64,000 nucleotides of DNA from Accumulibacter sp. GTDB taxonomy: Bacteria > Pseudomonadota > Gammaproteobacteria > Burkholderiales > Rhodocyclaceae. Under the pieces are notes generated by a model. That model searched no databases. It was not told the origin of the DNA and saw only the letters and a program-made list of their open reading frames with translations. Below, piece after piece: positions 1 through 12,165 of the stretch. The DNA is taken from assembly GCF_023806565.1 (NCBI RefSeq), contig NZ_JAMTDV010000102.1, forward strand, positions 1 to 64,000, read 5' to 3'. The stretch's first letter is position 1, and each line of letters begins with the position of its first letter. Made by a program: the position numbers and the translations under genes.

Positions 1-10
1 AAGTATTTTT

Positions 11-86
11 TGGTGGAGACAGGCGGGATCGAACCGCCGACCTTCTGATTGCGAACCAGACGCTCTCCCAGCTGAGCTATGCCCCC
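11..86 (-). tRNA. tRNA-Ala (anticodon CGC)
   Basis: Read on the minus strand this folds as a complete 76-nt cloverleaf with an encoded CCA end. The anticodon stem TCTGG/TCAGA holds the loop TTCGCAA, giving anticodon CGC, which reads the alanine codon GCG. The acceptor stem GGGGGCA/TGTCTCC contains the G3:U70 wobble pair that is the identity element of alanine tRNAs. D-arm (GCTC/GAGC) and T-arm (GGCGG/CCGCC) are intact. Confidence 0.96.
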
Positions 87-98
87 GAAAACCCGCGC

Positions 99-127
99 AT
101 TCTATGTGGCGCGACGGGTGTCGTCAA
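99..127 (-). promoter_or_regulatory. sigma-70 promoter of tRNA-Ala
   Basis: On the minus strand there is TTGACG (positions 127-122), a 17-bp spacer, and TAGAAT (104-99). The tRNA 5' end follows 12 bp after the -10 box, so transcription would start at or just before the mature 5' end. Confidence 0.7.
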
Positions 128-176
128 TCCCGCGAATTCCGCGTCGCCAGTGTGCGACGCGTTACGCACGCTCGAT

Positions 177-779
177 CTACTTCTTCGCTTTTGCCTGCGC
201 CGGGACCACAGCGATGGCGACCGCTTCGGCATAAACGCCTTCGACCTGATCGCCCTTGTGGATCAGCTTGAGCTGCTCGGGGTCCTTGATCTTCAGCTTG
301 ACGGTCTTCTTGGCGCCACGCAGCGTGATCGTCTGCTTCTTGCGGTCCACCTGCTGCACGTCGGCGACGAAAGCGACTTCCTTGGATTCGTACGCGGACG
401 GCTTCTGGCCCGGTCCGGAGGTACCCGACTGTGAGCTGTCGACGCGCTCGCGAAGCGCACCACCGCCCTTCTTGAGCACCATCATCAGTTCCTGGGTGTA
501 GGTGGCGACGACCTGATCGCCCACCTTGATCTGGTCAAAATTCTTGACTTCGTCGCCGGCGATGACCTTCGTCTGTTCGCCCTTGGCGTTCTTGAGGACG
601 ACGCTGCGCGACGCCGGGTCGATCGACTCGACGACCAGGGTGACCTTGGCCTCGACGACGCCGGCGAACTTGCCGGGGCCGACGGCGGTCAAGCCCTCGG
701 CCACCGCGGGTTGTTGCGCGGATACGACAAGCGGGAAAAGGACTAGCGCCGCAGTGGCAAACGCGGTACGGATACGCAT
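177..779 (-). CDS. periplasmic hypothetical protein with duplicated beta-rich domain
   Basis: A 200-aa protein of unknown function. The start at 779 (MRIRTAF) is chosen because it gives a signal peptide: basic start, hydrophobic stretch ALVLFPLVV, cleavage near SAQQ. An upstream in-frame start would add 50 residues in front of it. The mature part holds two similar segments (about 38-95 and 130-190), each with a 'V-x-SIDPASRSV' or 'VQQVDRKKQTI' type strand, a charged turn and a 'VGDQV' or 'KGDQVEGVY' end, like a duplicated small beta-barrel. The C-terminus is AK-rich. It lies between tRNA-Ala and hupB, same strand. No enzymatic motif is visible. Confidence 0.75.
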   Translation of the reverse strand: MRIRTAFATAALVLFPLVVSAQQPAVAEGLTAVGPGKFAGVVEAKVTLVVESIDPASRSVVLKNAKGEQTKVIAGDEVKNFDQIKVGDQVVATYTQELMMVLKKGGGALRERVDSSQSGTSGPGQKPSAYESKEVAFVADVQQVDRKKQTITLRGAKKTVKLKIKDPEQLKLIHKGDQVEGVYAEAVAIAVVPAQAKAKK

Positions 780-879
780 GGAAAACTCCGATGACTCAGG
801 TGGTGGAAACAGGGCGCCGATTATACCGGAAGGAAAACGGGGTACGCATCGCAGGACCCCGAATGCCAAAGCGGCGAGG

Positions 880-1164
880 CTACTCGCCCCTGCCGGCAAC
901 CCTGGCCTTGAAGGTGGCGCCGGCGGCAAACTTCGGAACGATCGTTTGCGGGATCACGATCTTGGCGCCAGTTTTCGGGTTCTTGCCCTCGCGCGCGGCG
1001 CGCTCGCTGGCCTTGAACGACCCGAAACCAACCAGCGTCACCGTTTCGCCGTGGGCGACCGCTTCGACGATCGCTTCGATCACGGCGTCGAGCGCTTTCG
1101 CCGAAACAGCCTTCGACAGGTCGGTGCGGGTGGCGATGGCGTCGATCATTTCAGACTTGTTCAT
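880..1164 (-). CDS. hupB: DNA-binding protein HU
   Basis: A 94-aa histone-like protein, the usual length of HU. The start at 1164 (MNKSEMIDAIA) follows an AAGGAGAT ribosome site; an earlier in-frame codon would add 18 unrelated residues. The family signature is present: the dimerising helices, then GFGSFKASERAAREGKNPKTG, with the DNA-contacting arm around IPQTIVPKF. HU bends and compacts nucleoid DNA as a dimer. The C-terminus is slightly extended (VAGRGE). Confidence 0.95.
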   Translation of the reverse strand: MNKSEMIDAIATRTDLSKAVSAKALDAVIEAIVEAVAHGETVTLVGFGSFKASERAAREGKNPKTGAKIVIPQTIVPKFAAGATFKARVAGRGE

Positions 1165-1332
1165 GGTATCTCCTTTGGTGGATAGAGGTCTTCCCTGGCG
1201 CTGATTTTTGCATTTCAATGGCGTCTAGGGAAGGGGAACGAGCAGGAACGCAAAGACTGAAAAAAACGATAATTCTGGCATGGATTTCTGCGGCGCCAAG
1301 AAAATTTTTGGCCTTCTTGCTCGGGCGAAATT

Positions 1333-4194
<2,862 letters not shown>

Positions 4195-4263
4195 TGGCTG
4201 CTTGCCGGAAGGCTGGGGCAAACCTGCTAATATACGCAACTCCGCAGTCCGGCAGCAAATTCC

Positions 4264-5478
4264 ATGACTTCCGCAACCACCGACCGCATGAGCCGCCAGG
4301 AAAAGCGCGCCGGCATCAGCCTGGCGGCGGTGTTCGCGCTGCGCATGCTCGGGCTTTTCCTGATCCTGCCCGTGTTCGCGATTTACGCCAGGACGCTGCC
4401 GTCGGGCAACGACATGGCGCTCGTCGGCGTCGCGCTTGGCGCTTACGGGTTGACCCAGGCCTGCCTGCAAATCGCCTACGGTGCTGCCTCGGACCGTTTC
4501 GGACGCAAGCCGGTAATCGTCTTCGGCTTGCTGCTGTTCGCGGCTGGCAGCTTCGTTGCCGCTGCTGCCGGTGACATCTATCTGGTCATCGCCGGTCGCG
4601 TGCTGCAGGGTGCCGGCGCGATTTCGGCGGCGGTGACGGCGCTTGCCGCCGATCTGACGCGCGAGCAGCATCTCACCAAGGTGATGGCGATGATCGGATC
4701 GTCGATCGGCCTGATGTTCGCCGTGTCGATGGTCGGCGCGCCGCTGTTCTACACTTTGGTTGGCATGCCCGGCATTTTCATGATGACCGGGCTGCTTGCC
4801 CTGCTGGCGATCTTCGTCGTGCTGCGGGTAGTGCCGGCCGCACCGGCTGTGCCCAGACAGCCGACCTGGCAGAGCTTTGTCGAAGTTCTCGGCCATCGGC
4901 AGTTGCTGCGTCTCAATTTCGGCGTTTTCGCACTGCACCTGATGCTCACCGCGATGTGGGTGCTGCTGCCGGGCGAACTGATCCACATCGGGGGTTTGCC
5001 CGTCGCCGAGCACTGGAAGGTGTATCTCCCGGCGCTGCTGCTTTCCTTCGTCGTCATGGTGCCGGCGATCATCTTTGCCGAACGTCGCGGACACATGAAG
5101 CTGATCTTCAACGCGGCGATCGTGTTGCTCCTGATCGTGCAAGCCGGTTTCGGTCTGTTTGCCGGCGGCCTCTACGCGCTCGCTTTCTGGCTGATGCTGT
5201 TTTTCGTCGCTTTCAACATTCTCGAAGCGGCGCAGCCCTCGCTGATCTCGCGGATTGCCCCGGCGCATGCCAAGGGCGCCGCGCTCGGCGTCTACAACAC
5301 GACGCAGGCGCTGGGGCTGTTTCTCGGCGGTGTCGTCGGTGGCTTGCTCGCGAAGTATGCGGGCGCTGGCGCCGTCTGGCTGGCCGGAGTGCTGCTCGCC
5401 CTCCTCTGGCTCCTGCTTGGGCTGACCATGAGCATGCCTTCGTTGAGCCGCCGACCGATCGGTCAGGCGGCCGCGTAA
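4264..5478 (+). CDS. MFS transporter, YajR-like
   Basis: A 404-aa inner-membrane transporter with about 12 hydrophobic segments. The loop after the second helix carries the major-facilitator motif ([13 protein letters not shown], near 76-88), and the fourth and fifth helices carry [13 protein letters not shown]. It lacks the C-terminal ferredoxin-like YAM domain of full-length YajR. The substrate is not readable from sequence; this subfamily is usually listed as a drug or sugar efflux carrier. It is divergent from uvrA and followed 49 bp later by ssb, an order conserved in Rhodocyclales and Burkholderiales. Confidence 0.88.
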   Translation: MTSATTDRMSRQEKRAGISLAAVFALRMLGLFLILPVFAIYARTLPSGNDMALVGVALGAYGLTQACLQIAYGAASDRFGRKPVIVFGLLLFAAGSFVAAAAGDIYLVIAGRVLQGAGAISAAVTALAADLTREQHLTKVMAMIGSSIGLMFAVSMVGAPLFYTLVGMPGIFMMTGLLALLAIFVVLRVVPAAPAVPRQPTWQSFVEVLGHRQLLRLNFGVFALHLMLTAMWVLLPGELIHIGGLPVAEHWKVYLPALLLSFVVMVPAIIFAERRGHMKLIFNAAIVLLLIVQAGFGLFAGGLYALAFWLMLFFVAFNILEAAQPSLISRIAPAHAKGAALGVYNTTQALGLFLGGVVGGLLAKYAGAGAVWLAGVLLALLWLLLGLTMSMPSLSRRPIGQAAA

Positions 5479-5483
5479 GCTCC

Positions 5484-5489
5484 TATAAT
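5484..5489 (+). promoter_or_regulatory. candidate -10 box for ssb
   Basis: A perfect TATAAT lies just after the MFS stop codon and 38 bp before the ssb start. No convincing -35 is found at the right distance (GGTCAG at 5461), so this could be an activated or weak promoter supplementing read-through. Confidence 0.4.
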
Positions 5490-5527
5490 CGCGCTTTCGC
5501 GCACACCCACACCTTCAGGGAGGCAAC

Positions 5528-5998
5528 ATGGCTTCGGTCAACAAGGTGATTCTCGTCGGCAATCTGGGCGCCGATCCCGAAACCCGCTATCTGCCGAGCG
5601 GTGACGCCGTCTGCAACATCCGCATCGCGACCACCGATCGCGTTCGCGACAAGGCTTCGGGAGAGTACAAGGACTACACCGAGTGGCACCGCATCGTCTT
5701 CTTCGGCAAGCTGGCCGAAACCGCCGGCCAGTACCTGAAGAAGGGCCGGCAGGTCTATGTCGAAGGACGCATCCGCACCAACAAGTGGCAGGACAAGGAC
5801 GGCAACGAGCGCTACACGACCGAAATCGTCGCCAATGAAATGAAAATGCTCGGCAGCCGCGAAGGCATGGGTTCTCCGGCGGGCGAAGCGGAATACGGCG
5901 GCAGCATGCCGTCGGCGCCGGCTGCCGGATCCGGGCGTGCGGCCCCGGCCAAGAAAGTGCCAAGTTTCGAGGACATGGACGACGACATTCCGTTCTGA
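5528..5998 (+). CDS. ssb: single-stranded DNA-binding protein
   Basis: A 156-aa SSB. Residues 1-110 form the OB fold ([20 protein letters not shown], then [12 protein letters not shown] and [17 protein letters not shown]). A flexible Gly/Ala/Pro linker follows. The last residues, MDDDIPF, are the acidic tail that recruits repair and replication partners such as exonuclease I, RecQ and Pol III chi. A GGGAGG ribosome site precedes the start. Located next to uvrA, as in many proteobacteria. Confidence 0.97.
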   Translation: MASVNKVILVGNLGADPETRYLPSGDAVCNIRIATTDRVRDKASGEYKDYTEWHRIVFFGKLAETAGQYLKKGRQVYVEGRIRTNKWQDKDGNERYTTEIVANEMKMLGSREGMGSPAGEAEYGGSMPSAPAAGSGRAAPAKKVPSFEDMDDDIPF

Positions 5999-6095
5999 GT
6001 CGACGGGGTCGCGCGGCGGCTGGTGGGTCTCGCGGCAACCCGGTGCGTTGCGCCAATCGGATCGTACGCCGGCAGCAGGGCGGAGTCGGCAAGAA

Positions 6096-6821
6096 TCAGT
6101 CGTCGAGCACCACGCTGGTGTACACCTCCTGCACGTCGTCGAGGCTTTCGAGTACGTCGATCAGCTTTTGCATGCGCGCTGCGTCGTCGCCGGTGAGCTG
6201 CGTTTCGTTCTCGGCCTTCATCGTCACGCCGCCGAATTCGGACTGGAAGCCAGCCGCCGCCAGCGCTTCCTTGACCGCCATGTAGTCGTTAGGCGCGGTG
6301 ATCACTTCGACCGAGCCGTCATCGTTGGTCAGGACGTCATCGGCGCCGGCTTCGATCGCCGCATCCATCAGCGCGCCCTCGTCGATGCCCGGAGCAAAAA
6401 GCAACTGCCCGCAGTGTCTGAACTGGAAGGCGACGCAGCCGTCAGTGCCGAGGTTGCCGCCGTACTTGTTGAAAGCGTGGCGGACGTCGGCGACGGTGCG
6501 CGTCCGGTTGTCGGTCAGACAGTCGACGATCACCGCGGCACCACCGATGCCGTAGCCTTCATAGCGCACTTCGACGTAATCGACGCCTTCGAGCTCACCG
6601 GTTCCCTTCTTGATCGCGTTGTCTATCTTGTCCTTCGGCATGTTCACGCCCTTGCCCTTGTCGATCGCCATGCGCAGGCGCGGGTTGAACGACGGATCGC
6701 CGCCACCCATCTTGGCGGAAACGGTGATTTCCTTGGCGATCTTGGAGAACGACGCGCTGCGCTTTTCGTCCTGGCGGCCCTTGCGGTGCTGGATGTTGGC
6801 CCATTTGGAGTGTCCTGCCAT
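6096..6821 (-). CDS. yebC: YebC/PmpR family protein
   Basis: A 241-aa protein of the YebC family, named for transcriptional regulation and in some lineages involved in translation of difficult sequences. The start at 6821 gives the invariant beginning [18 protein letters not shown]; the open frame continues upstream without similarity and is ignored. Family segments [38 protein letters not shown] and [12 protein letters not shown] are all intact. One small difference is RHCGQLLF where relatives usually read F-x-x-K-G. It converges on ssb with a 97-bp gap. Confidence 0.93.
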   Translation of the reverse strand: MAGHSKWANIQHRKGRQDEKRSASFSKIAKEITVSAKMGGGDPSFNPRLRMAIDKGKGVNMPKDKIDNAIKKGTGELEGVDYVEVRYEGYGIGGAAVIVDCLTDNRTRTVADVRHAFNKYGGNLGTDGCVAFQFRHCGQLLFAPGIDEGALMDAAIEAGADDVLTNDDGSVEVITAPNDYMAVKEALAAAGFQSEFGGVTMKAENETQLTGDDAARMQKLIDVLESLDDVQEVYTSVVLDD

Positions 6822-6966
6822 ACTGACCTCTTGCTGATCTTCTGCGGCTTGCCAAGGGGCAACCAAAGCCGCCGCAAATGGTTGATAATCAAAAGCCGCG
6901 CATTCTAGCACTTCCCGCATTCGTGCATTTCCGTTCCTCCCCTGAGACCAGCTTCCGGAGTCGATC

Positions 6967-8484
6967 ATGCTACAGCCCCTCGTCATCGCCAGACACGAAG
7001 ACACCGATCTCGCCCTGCTGCCGGCGCTCGCCAACCGGCATGGCCTGATCACCGGCGCCACCGGCACCGGCAAGACGATTACCCTGCAACTGCTTGCCGA
7101 ACGCTTTTCGGCGATCGGTGTGCCGGTGTTCCTGGCCGACGTAAAAGGCGATCTCTCGGGTCTCGCGGCTCCCGGCGGCCTGACGACGAAGCTGCAGTCG
7201 CGCCTGCAGGCGCTCGCGGTCCACGATTTCGCGCCGGCGAAATGTCCGGTCACCTTCTGGGACGTCTTCGGCGAGCAGGGACACCCGGTGCGGGCGACGA
7301 TCTCGGACATGGGGCCACTGTTGCTGGCGCGACTGCTGAACCTCAACGATACGCAGGCCGGTGTGCTGCAACTGGTGTTCCGGATCGCCGACGACAACGG
7401 CCTGCTGCTTCTCGACCTCAAGGATCTGCGGGCGATGATTCAGCATGTCGGTGAGAACGCCAGGAGTTTCACGACCGAGTACGGCAACGTTTCGGCGGCG
7501 TCGATCGGCGCCATCCAGCGAGGCCTGCTGACTCTTGGCGAGCAGGGTGCCGAAGTCTTCTTTGGAGAGCCGATGCTCGACCTCGCCGACCTGATGCAGA
7601 CCGACGACGGCAAGGGAGTGGTCAACATTCTGGCCGGCGACAGGCTGATGGCGTCGCCGCGCCTCTACTCGACTTTCCTGCTCTGGCTGCTCTCCGAGTT
7701 GTTCGAGCAGTTGCCCGAAGTCGGCGATCTCGACAAGCCGAAGCTGATCTTCTTCTTCGATGAGGCGCATCTGCTGTTCAACGAGGCGCCGCCGGCGCTG
7801 CTGGAAAAGATCGAACAGGTGGTTCGCCTCATCCGCTCGAAGGGCGTCGGCATCTACTTCGTCACCCAGAATCCGCTCGACGTTCCGGATACCGTTCTCG
7901 GCCAACTGGGAAATCGCGTGCAGCACGCCCTGCGCGCATTCACGCCGCGCGACCAGAAAGCGGTGAAGGCCGCTGCCCAGACGCTGCGGGCAAATCCGAA
8001 ATTCGACGCGGAGGCCGCGATCACCGAACTCGGTGTCGGCGAGGCGCTGGTCTCCCTGCTCGACGAGCAGGGCCGGCCAAATGTCGTCGAGCGGGCCTTC
8101 ATCCTGCCACCGGCGTCACGCATCGGTCCGCTGACTGGCGAAGAGCGACAGGCGGTGATCAGGAGTTCGGCGATCTTCGGGCACTACGAGAACGTCGTCG
8201 ATCGCGAGTCGGCTTACGAGAAGCTCAGGGGAGCACCCCCTGCGGCGCAGCCGGGCGGTGCCCCGCAAGCTCCGGGTGGCGAGGCGGCGCCGGCAGCCAC
8301 CGGCGGTGGCTGGCTGGGCAGCCTGGGTGAGCTCTTCGCTGCACACGATCGCGGACGCGGCGATTCGGTGATCGAAACCGCGGCCAAGAGCGCCGCGCGC
8401 GCGATCGGGTCGCAGGTCGGCCGCGAGATCATTCGCGGCGTACTCGGTTCGATCCTTGGTGGCAGCGGCTCGCGCCGGCGCTGA
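6967..8484 (+). CDS. yjgR: HerA-like ATPase, DUF853 (YjgR)
   Basis: A 505-aa P-loop ATPase of the YjgR/DUF853 family, related to HerA/FtsK helicases. Walker A is GATGTGKT at residues 30-37 and Walker B is the [13 protein letters not shown] stretch in the second third, followed by the sensor region [21 protein letters not shown]. Residues about 425-450 form a low-complexity Pro/Ala/Gly linker, and the C-terminus ([16 protein letters not shown]) is glycine and arginine rich. The biological role of this family is not settled. Monocistronic, divergent from yebC. Confidence 0.92.
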   Translation: MLQPLVIARHEDTDLALLPALANRHGLITGATGTGKTITLQLLAERFSAIGVPVFLADVKGDLSGLAAPGGLTTKLQSRLQALAVHDFAPAKCPVTFWDVFGEQGHPVRATISDMGPLLLARLLNLNDTQAGVLQLVFRIADDNGLLLLDLKDLRAMIQHVGENARSFTTEYGNVSAASIGAIQRGLLTLGEQGAEVFFGEPMLDLADLMQTDDGKGVVNILAGDRLMASPRLYSTFLLWLLSELFEQLPEVGDLDKPKLIFFFDEAHLLFNEAPPALLEKIEQVVRLIRSKGVGIYFVTQNPLDVPDTVLGQLGNRVQHALRAFTPRDQKAVKAAAQTLRANPKFDAEAAITELGVGEALVSLLDEQGRPNVVERAFILPPASRIGPLTGEERQAVIRSSAIFGHYENVVDRESAYEKLRGAPPAAQPGGAPQAPGGEAAPAATGGGWLGSLGELFAAHDRGRGDSVIETAAKSAARAIGSQVGREIIRGVLGSILGGSGSRRR

Positions 8485-8628
8485 AGCCAGCCATTCCGGT
8501 CACTACCCGCTCCGGAGAGGATTCGGCACGGATTGGCTGATTTTGTCCCCTGTTTGTCCGTAGGAGGCATCGACCGCTTTTCGGCGGGGTCTTACGATGA
8601 CTTCACGTTCAATGATGGAGGTCCGAAA

Positions 8629-9213
8629 ATGTCTGCCAGTGGTTCGTCGGTAATTTCCCGTGCTGCGCTCATCGTGATTGACGTACAGGAATCGTTCCGT
8701 CACACGCCCTTCTGGTCGGAAGCCGATCTGCCCGCTTTCAAAGGCGCGCTGCTGCGACTCGATGCCGGCTGTCGCGCGCGCGGCGTGCCGGTGGTGCATG
8801 TCTTTCACGTTGGGCAGTCCGGGCCGTTCGCCGAGGCCTCGGGTCATGTACGCGCGCTGGACTGGCTGCCGGGGTCGCCCGACGCCTTGTTTCACAAGCA
8901 CACCCACAACGCCTTCACGGATACCGGGCTCGACCTCTATCTGCGGCGCGGTCGCGTCGAGCGACTGATCATCGCCGGCATACGTACCGAACAGTGTTGC
9001 GAAACGACTGCGCGGGTCGGCGCGGACATCGGGTATCAGGTCGATTTTGTCAGCGAAGCGACGCTTACCTTCGCCATGACCGATCGGCGCAGTGCGCTTA
9101 CCCACACTGCTAGCGAAATCAAGGCGCACACCGAACTCGTGCTGGCCGATCGTTTTGCCCGCGTCTGCACTGTCGAAGAATGTCTCGCACACCTCGGAGA
9201 ATGCGATGCTTGA
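8629..9213 (+). CDS. isochorismatase-family cysteine hydrolase
   Basis: A 194-aa alpha/beta hydrolase of the isochorismatase/nicotinamidase superfamily. The ATG at 8629 is preferred because GGAGGT (8617-8622) sits 6 bp upstream; an earlier in-frame codon would add 32 non-conserved residues. The catalytic triad is visible: D18 (LIVIDVQESF), K90 (LFHKHTHNAF) and C123 (RTEQCCETTAR). The metal-binding histidines of true nicotinamidases are not obvious, so an amidohydrolase on another small substrate is likelier. The stop overlaps the next gene by 8 bp, implying translational coupling with the DUF1272 protein. Confidence 0.88.
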   Translation: MSASGSSVISRAALIVIDVQESFRHTPFWSEADLPAFKGALLRLDAGCRARGVPVVHVFHVGQSGPFAEASGHVRALDWLPGSPDALFHKHTHNAFTDTGLDLYLRRGRVERLIIAGIRTEQCCETTARVGADIGYQVDFVSEATLTFAMTDRRSALTHTASEIKAHTELVLADRFARVCTVEECLAHLGECDA

Positions 9214-9487
9214 ACTACGACCGAATTGCGAATGCTGTGATTGCGATTTGCCGCCGGATTCGACCGAGGCGCTGATCTGCTCTTTCGAGTGCACTTTCTG
9301 TGCGGCTTGCGCGCGCGATCGCCTGGCCGGCCGTTGTCCCAACTGTGGCGGAGAACTGCTGCGCCGGCCACGGCGACCAGCCGACAAGCTGGCACGCCAC
9401 CCGGCCTCGATCCGGCGGGTGAGTGCCCCGCCTGCCAGCACCGGACCAGGCCAGCCGGTCGACACGGCCGCAGCGGCGCGTCCCTGA
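9206..9487 (+). CDS. DUF1272 domain protein, cysteine-rich
   Basis: A 93-aa protein whose first 57 residues match the small DUF1272 family: MLELRPNCECCDCDLPPDST, then CSFECTFCAACARDRLAGRCPNCGG. Nine or more cysteines in CxxC pairs suggest a zinc-binding knuckle. The tail (about 58-93) is an Arg/Ala/Pro-rich extension that DUF1272 members usually lack. The start ATG lies inside the end of the hydrolase gene. Function unknown; the context suggests an accessory to the hydrolase or the regulator that follows. Confidence 0.85.
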   Translation: MLELRPNCECCDCDLPPDSTEALICSFECTFCAACARDRLAGRCPNCGGELLRRPRRPADKLARHPASIRRVSAPPASTGPGQPVDTAAAARP

Positions 9488-9525
9488 AGCGCGGGCCGGT
9501 ACGCCGTTGCCATGACCCGGCCGCG

Positions 9526-10533
9526 ATGGATCCGGCCGTGAGCGGAAAGCTTTCGGTCTGGTTCGTTCTCACCCCGAACGTGCTCCTGCTCGACTACGCC
9601 GGGCCGGCCGAGGCGATGCGCATGGCGGCCGAGATGGGCGGCACGTTCGATGTGCATACCTGCGCTCCGGTGCCGCGCCTGGCTACCTCGCTGGGCGTCG
9701 AACTCGCCAGTCTGGCGGCGCTGCCGGAAACGTTGCCGCCCCGCAGTCTGGTAATCGTCGCGGGCAATGCCAACGAAGTCGAAGACTACCAGCATCCCGA
9801 GGCGCTGGCGGTGGCTGCCTGGCTGCGCAGCGCCCCGCAGCCCGATACGCTGGTGGCCAGCATCTGCTCCGGCGCCCTGCTGCTGGCAGCCGCCGGCATG
9901 CTCGATGGCCGCCGCTGCACGACGCATCACAGCCTGATCGACGCGCTGCGGGCTGCTGCACCGACTGCTCGGGTGGAGGAAGACCGGCTCTTCGTCGAGG
10001 ATGGGCAGATCCTCACGAGTGCCGGAATTACCACCGGAATCGATCTCGCGCTGTATCTGATCGAACGCCATGGCGGCGCCGAACTGGCAGCACGGGTGGC
10101 GCGTCGGCAGGTGGTCTATCAGCGCCGCGGCGGCAACGATCCGCAGCTTTCGCCGTGGCTGGCTCACCGTAATCACCTGCACCCGGCGGTCCATCGTGCG
10201 CAGGACGCGATCGCCGAGAATCCGAGCCGTTCCTGGACGCTTGCCGAGCTTGCCGAGCGGGCGCATGTAAGCCCACGTCACCTGACGCGGCTGTTCGCCG
10301 AGCATGCCGGGGTCGGTGTGACCACCTATCATCAGGGATTGCGCATTGCCCGCGCGCGCGAACTGCTCGCCGACGGGCGGCGGTCGGTCGAATGTGTCGC
10401 CGAACTGGCCGGTTTCGCTTCGGCGCGGCACTTCCGACGCGTTTGGCGGCGCTACGAGGACGTTCTCCCGAGTGCCTGGCGGTTCGCCAGGTCGTCGCTG
10501 CCGACGGCGGCTGGTGAGTGCCGGTCGGAATGA
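9526..10533 (+). CDS. GlxA-type AraC family transcriptional regulator
   Basis: A 335-aa regulator with an N-terminal DJ-1/PfpI (class I glutamine amidotransferase-like) domain and a C-terminal AraC DNA-binding domain. The first domain shows LLDYAGPAEAMRMA and the nucleophile-elbow-like SICSGALLLAAAGML; the second, from about residue 225, shows WTLAELAERAHVSPRHLTRLF and the second helix-turn-helix SVECVAELAGFASARHFRRVWRR. Such proteins usually activate catabolic operons in response to a small amino compound. It sits just downstream of the hydrolase and DUF1272 genes on the same strand, so it may control them. Confidence 0.92.
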   Translation: MDPAVSGKLSVWFVLTPNVLLLDYAGPAEAMRMAAEMGGTFDVHTCAPVPRLATSLGVELASLAALPETLPPRSLVIVAGNANEVEDYQHPEALAVAAWLRSAPQPDTLVASICSGALLLAAAGMLDGRRCTTHHSLIDALRAAAPTARVEEDRLFVEDGQILTSAGITTGIDLALYLIERHGGAELAARVARRQVVYQRRGGNDPQLSPWLAHRNHLHPAVHRAQDAIAENPSRSWTLAELAERAHVSPRHLTRLFAEHAGVGVTTYHQGLRIARARELLADGRRSVECVAELAGFASARHFRRVWRRYEDVLPSAWRFARSSLPTAAGECRSE

Positions 10534-10668
10534 CGGCAATCCGGGATTGACGCAGGGTAGGCGAAGCCCGGATACTCTCGCGGCGGCAGGCTGACCGCTT
10601 CTCCCCTTCGGCGTGGAGCGAACGACCCTTGCTGAGGAATCCCGGCTGACGAACGCACGAGGCGGCGA

Positions 10669-12102
10669 ATGGTACTGGCGGAAATGACCCTGGGCGATGC
10701 CTCACTGATCACCGTGACCTTCCTGTTTACCGACATCGAAGGTTCTACGAGCCTGTGGGAGCGCGAGTCGGCGGCGATGCGCGTTGCCCTGCAGCGGCAC
10801 AACGTGCTGCTCTCGTCGGCCATCGAACGCCATCGGGGTTACGTTTTCAAGACCGTCGGCGATGCCTTTTGCGTTACTTTCGATGATGCCACTGCAGCGC
10901 TTGCGGCCGCCTATGAGATCCAGACGAGGCTTGCCGCCGAGACCTGGCCGACACGCTTGCCGCTGCGCGTGCGCGTCGCCCTGCATACCGGCCCGGCGTA
11001 CCTGAGCCACGGCGATTATTTCGGCACGACGGTGAATCGGGTCGCGCGTTTGCTGGCGGTGACGCATGGCGGACAGACACTTCTGTCGTCGACGACCGAA
11101 GCGCTGGCGCGAGCCTCGCTACCCGCGGCCAGCAGCCTCCACGATAACGGCATGATGCGCCTGCGCGATCTGCCGCACCCGATGCACGTCTTTCAGCTGG
11201 TGTATCCCGGACTGCCCGCCGAATTGATCGACGTCGGCGTCGACGGCGGCAACAAGTTGACGACGGAACCGCTGGCGCATTTCCGGCCAATCGACGTGTA
11301 CGAGGTGCCGACCCTGCCGACGGTGATCCTGCAGGCGCTCAAGGTGATGCAGAATCCGGACAGCGATGCCCGGGCGGTCGAGCGCGTGATCGTCAATGAT
11401 CCGGCGATTTCGGCGAAAATCCTGCGCGTCGCCAACTCGGCGTTCTTCGGATTTTCGCGCCGGGTTTCGACCATTGCCGAGGCGGTGCGCGTGCTCGGCT
11501 TCACCAATGTGCAGGGAATCCTGATTTCGGTTGGCGCTTTCGACGCCTTCCGTACCGAGCGCCTCAAACTCCTCGACTTCTGGACACACTCGATTGCCAC
11601 CGCGACCGCGGCACGCTTTCTCTCCGGGCCGGTGCGCTGTTCGGGCGACGAGGCCTTCATGGCCGGTCTTCTGCACGACATCGGCAAGCTGATCTTCGCT
11701 GTTCAGGCGGAGGCCACCTACCAGCAGGTGCTGGCACTTCGTCGGGGATCGCCGATGACCAGCCTCGAAGCCGAGCGAACGCTGTTCGAGTTCACCCACC
11801 CCGAAGTTGGCCAGGTGGTCGCCGAGCGCTGGGACTTGCCGGCGCGCTACATCGCCGCGATCGCTCACCATCACGATCCCACCGCGGCAGGTGACGAACA
11901 GGTTTTCTGTGCACTGATCGGACTGGCCGACCAGGCCGCATACGCGGCGCGCAGTGGCGGTGGCGCGCCGCCGGCACACGCGGTCGAGCGCGCCGCGATG
12001 CTCGCGGCACTGGGTCTCGACGCGACGCACTGGGACGACTGCCTGCGGCATCTGGACGATGCCCAGGCGACGATCGAGGCATTTGTCGGGGCGATCCACT
12101 GA
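10669..12102 (+). CDS. class III adenylate cyclase fused to HDOD domain
   Basis: A 477-aa two-domain signalling protein. Residues about 14-175 are a class III nucleotide cyclase homology domain starting at TFLFTDIEGSTSLWERE. The metal-binding aspartates (D22, D65), the adenine-specifying Lys and Asp (K61 in KTVGDAF, D116 in HGDYFGT) and the transition-state Asn/Arg (N123, R127) are all present, so it should make cAMP. Residues about 205-400 are an HDOD domain (PTLPTVILQALKVMQ, AISAKILRVANSAFFG, LLHDIGKLIF), a degenerate HD fold usually without hydrolase activity. No membrane segment is seen, so it is probably cytoplasmic. Start could also be the ATG at 10684. Confidence 0.9.
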   Translation: MVLAEMTLGDASLITVTFLFTDIEGSTSLWERESAAMRVALQRHNVLLSSAIERHRGYVFKTVGDAFCVTFDDATAALAAAYEIQTRLAAETWPTRLPLRVRVALHTGPAYLSHGDYFGTTVNRVARLLAVTHGGQTLLSSTTEALARASLPAASSLHDNGMMRLRDLPHPMHVFQLVYPGLPAELIDVGVDGGNKLTTEPLAHFRPIDVYEVPTLPTVILQALKVMQNPDSDARAVERVIVNDPAISAKILRVANSAFFGFSRRVSTIAEAVRVLGFTNVQGILISVGAFDAFRTERLKLLDFWTHSIATATAARFLSGPVRCSGDEAFMAGLLHDIGKLIFAVQAEATYQQVLALRRGSPMTSLEAERTLFEFTHPEVGQVVAERWDLPARYIAAIAHHHDPTAAGDEQVFCALIGLADQAAYAARSGGGAPPAHAVERAAMLAALGLDATHWDDCLRHLDDAQATIEAFVGAIH

Positions 12103-12165
12103 GAAGCGCCACGCGTTTCACTTGGGCGACCGCCCGTCGATCCGGCGCGTCGCGAGAATCTCGCT

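Noticed and set aside
873..888. GGCGAG-GCTA-CTCGCC hairpin at the hupB stop as a terminator
   Set aside because: The stem includes the stop codon and is not followed by a run of T on the minus strand.
4195..5268. The uvrA frame stays open 357 codons upstream of the chosen start
   Set aside because: That part is antisense to the MFS gene, is Gln/His/Arg rich and matches no UvrA; the family N-terminus starts at 4194.
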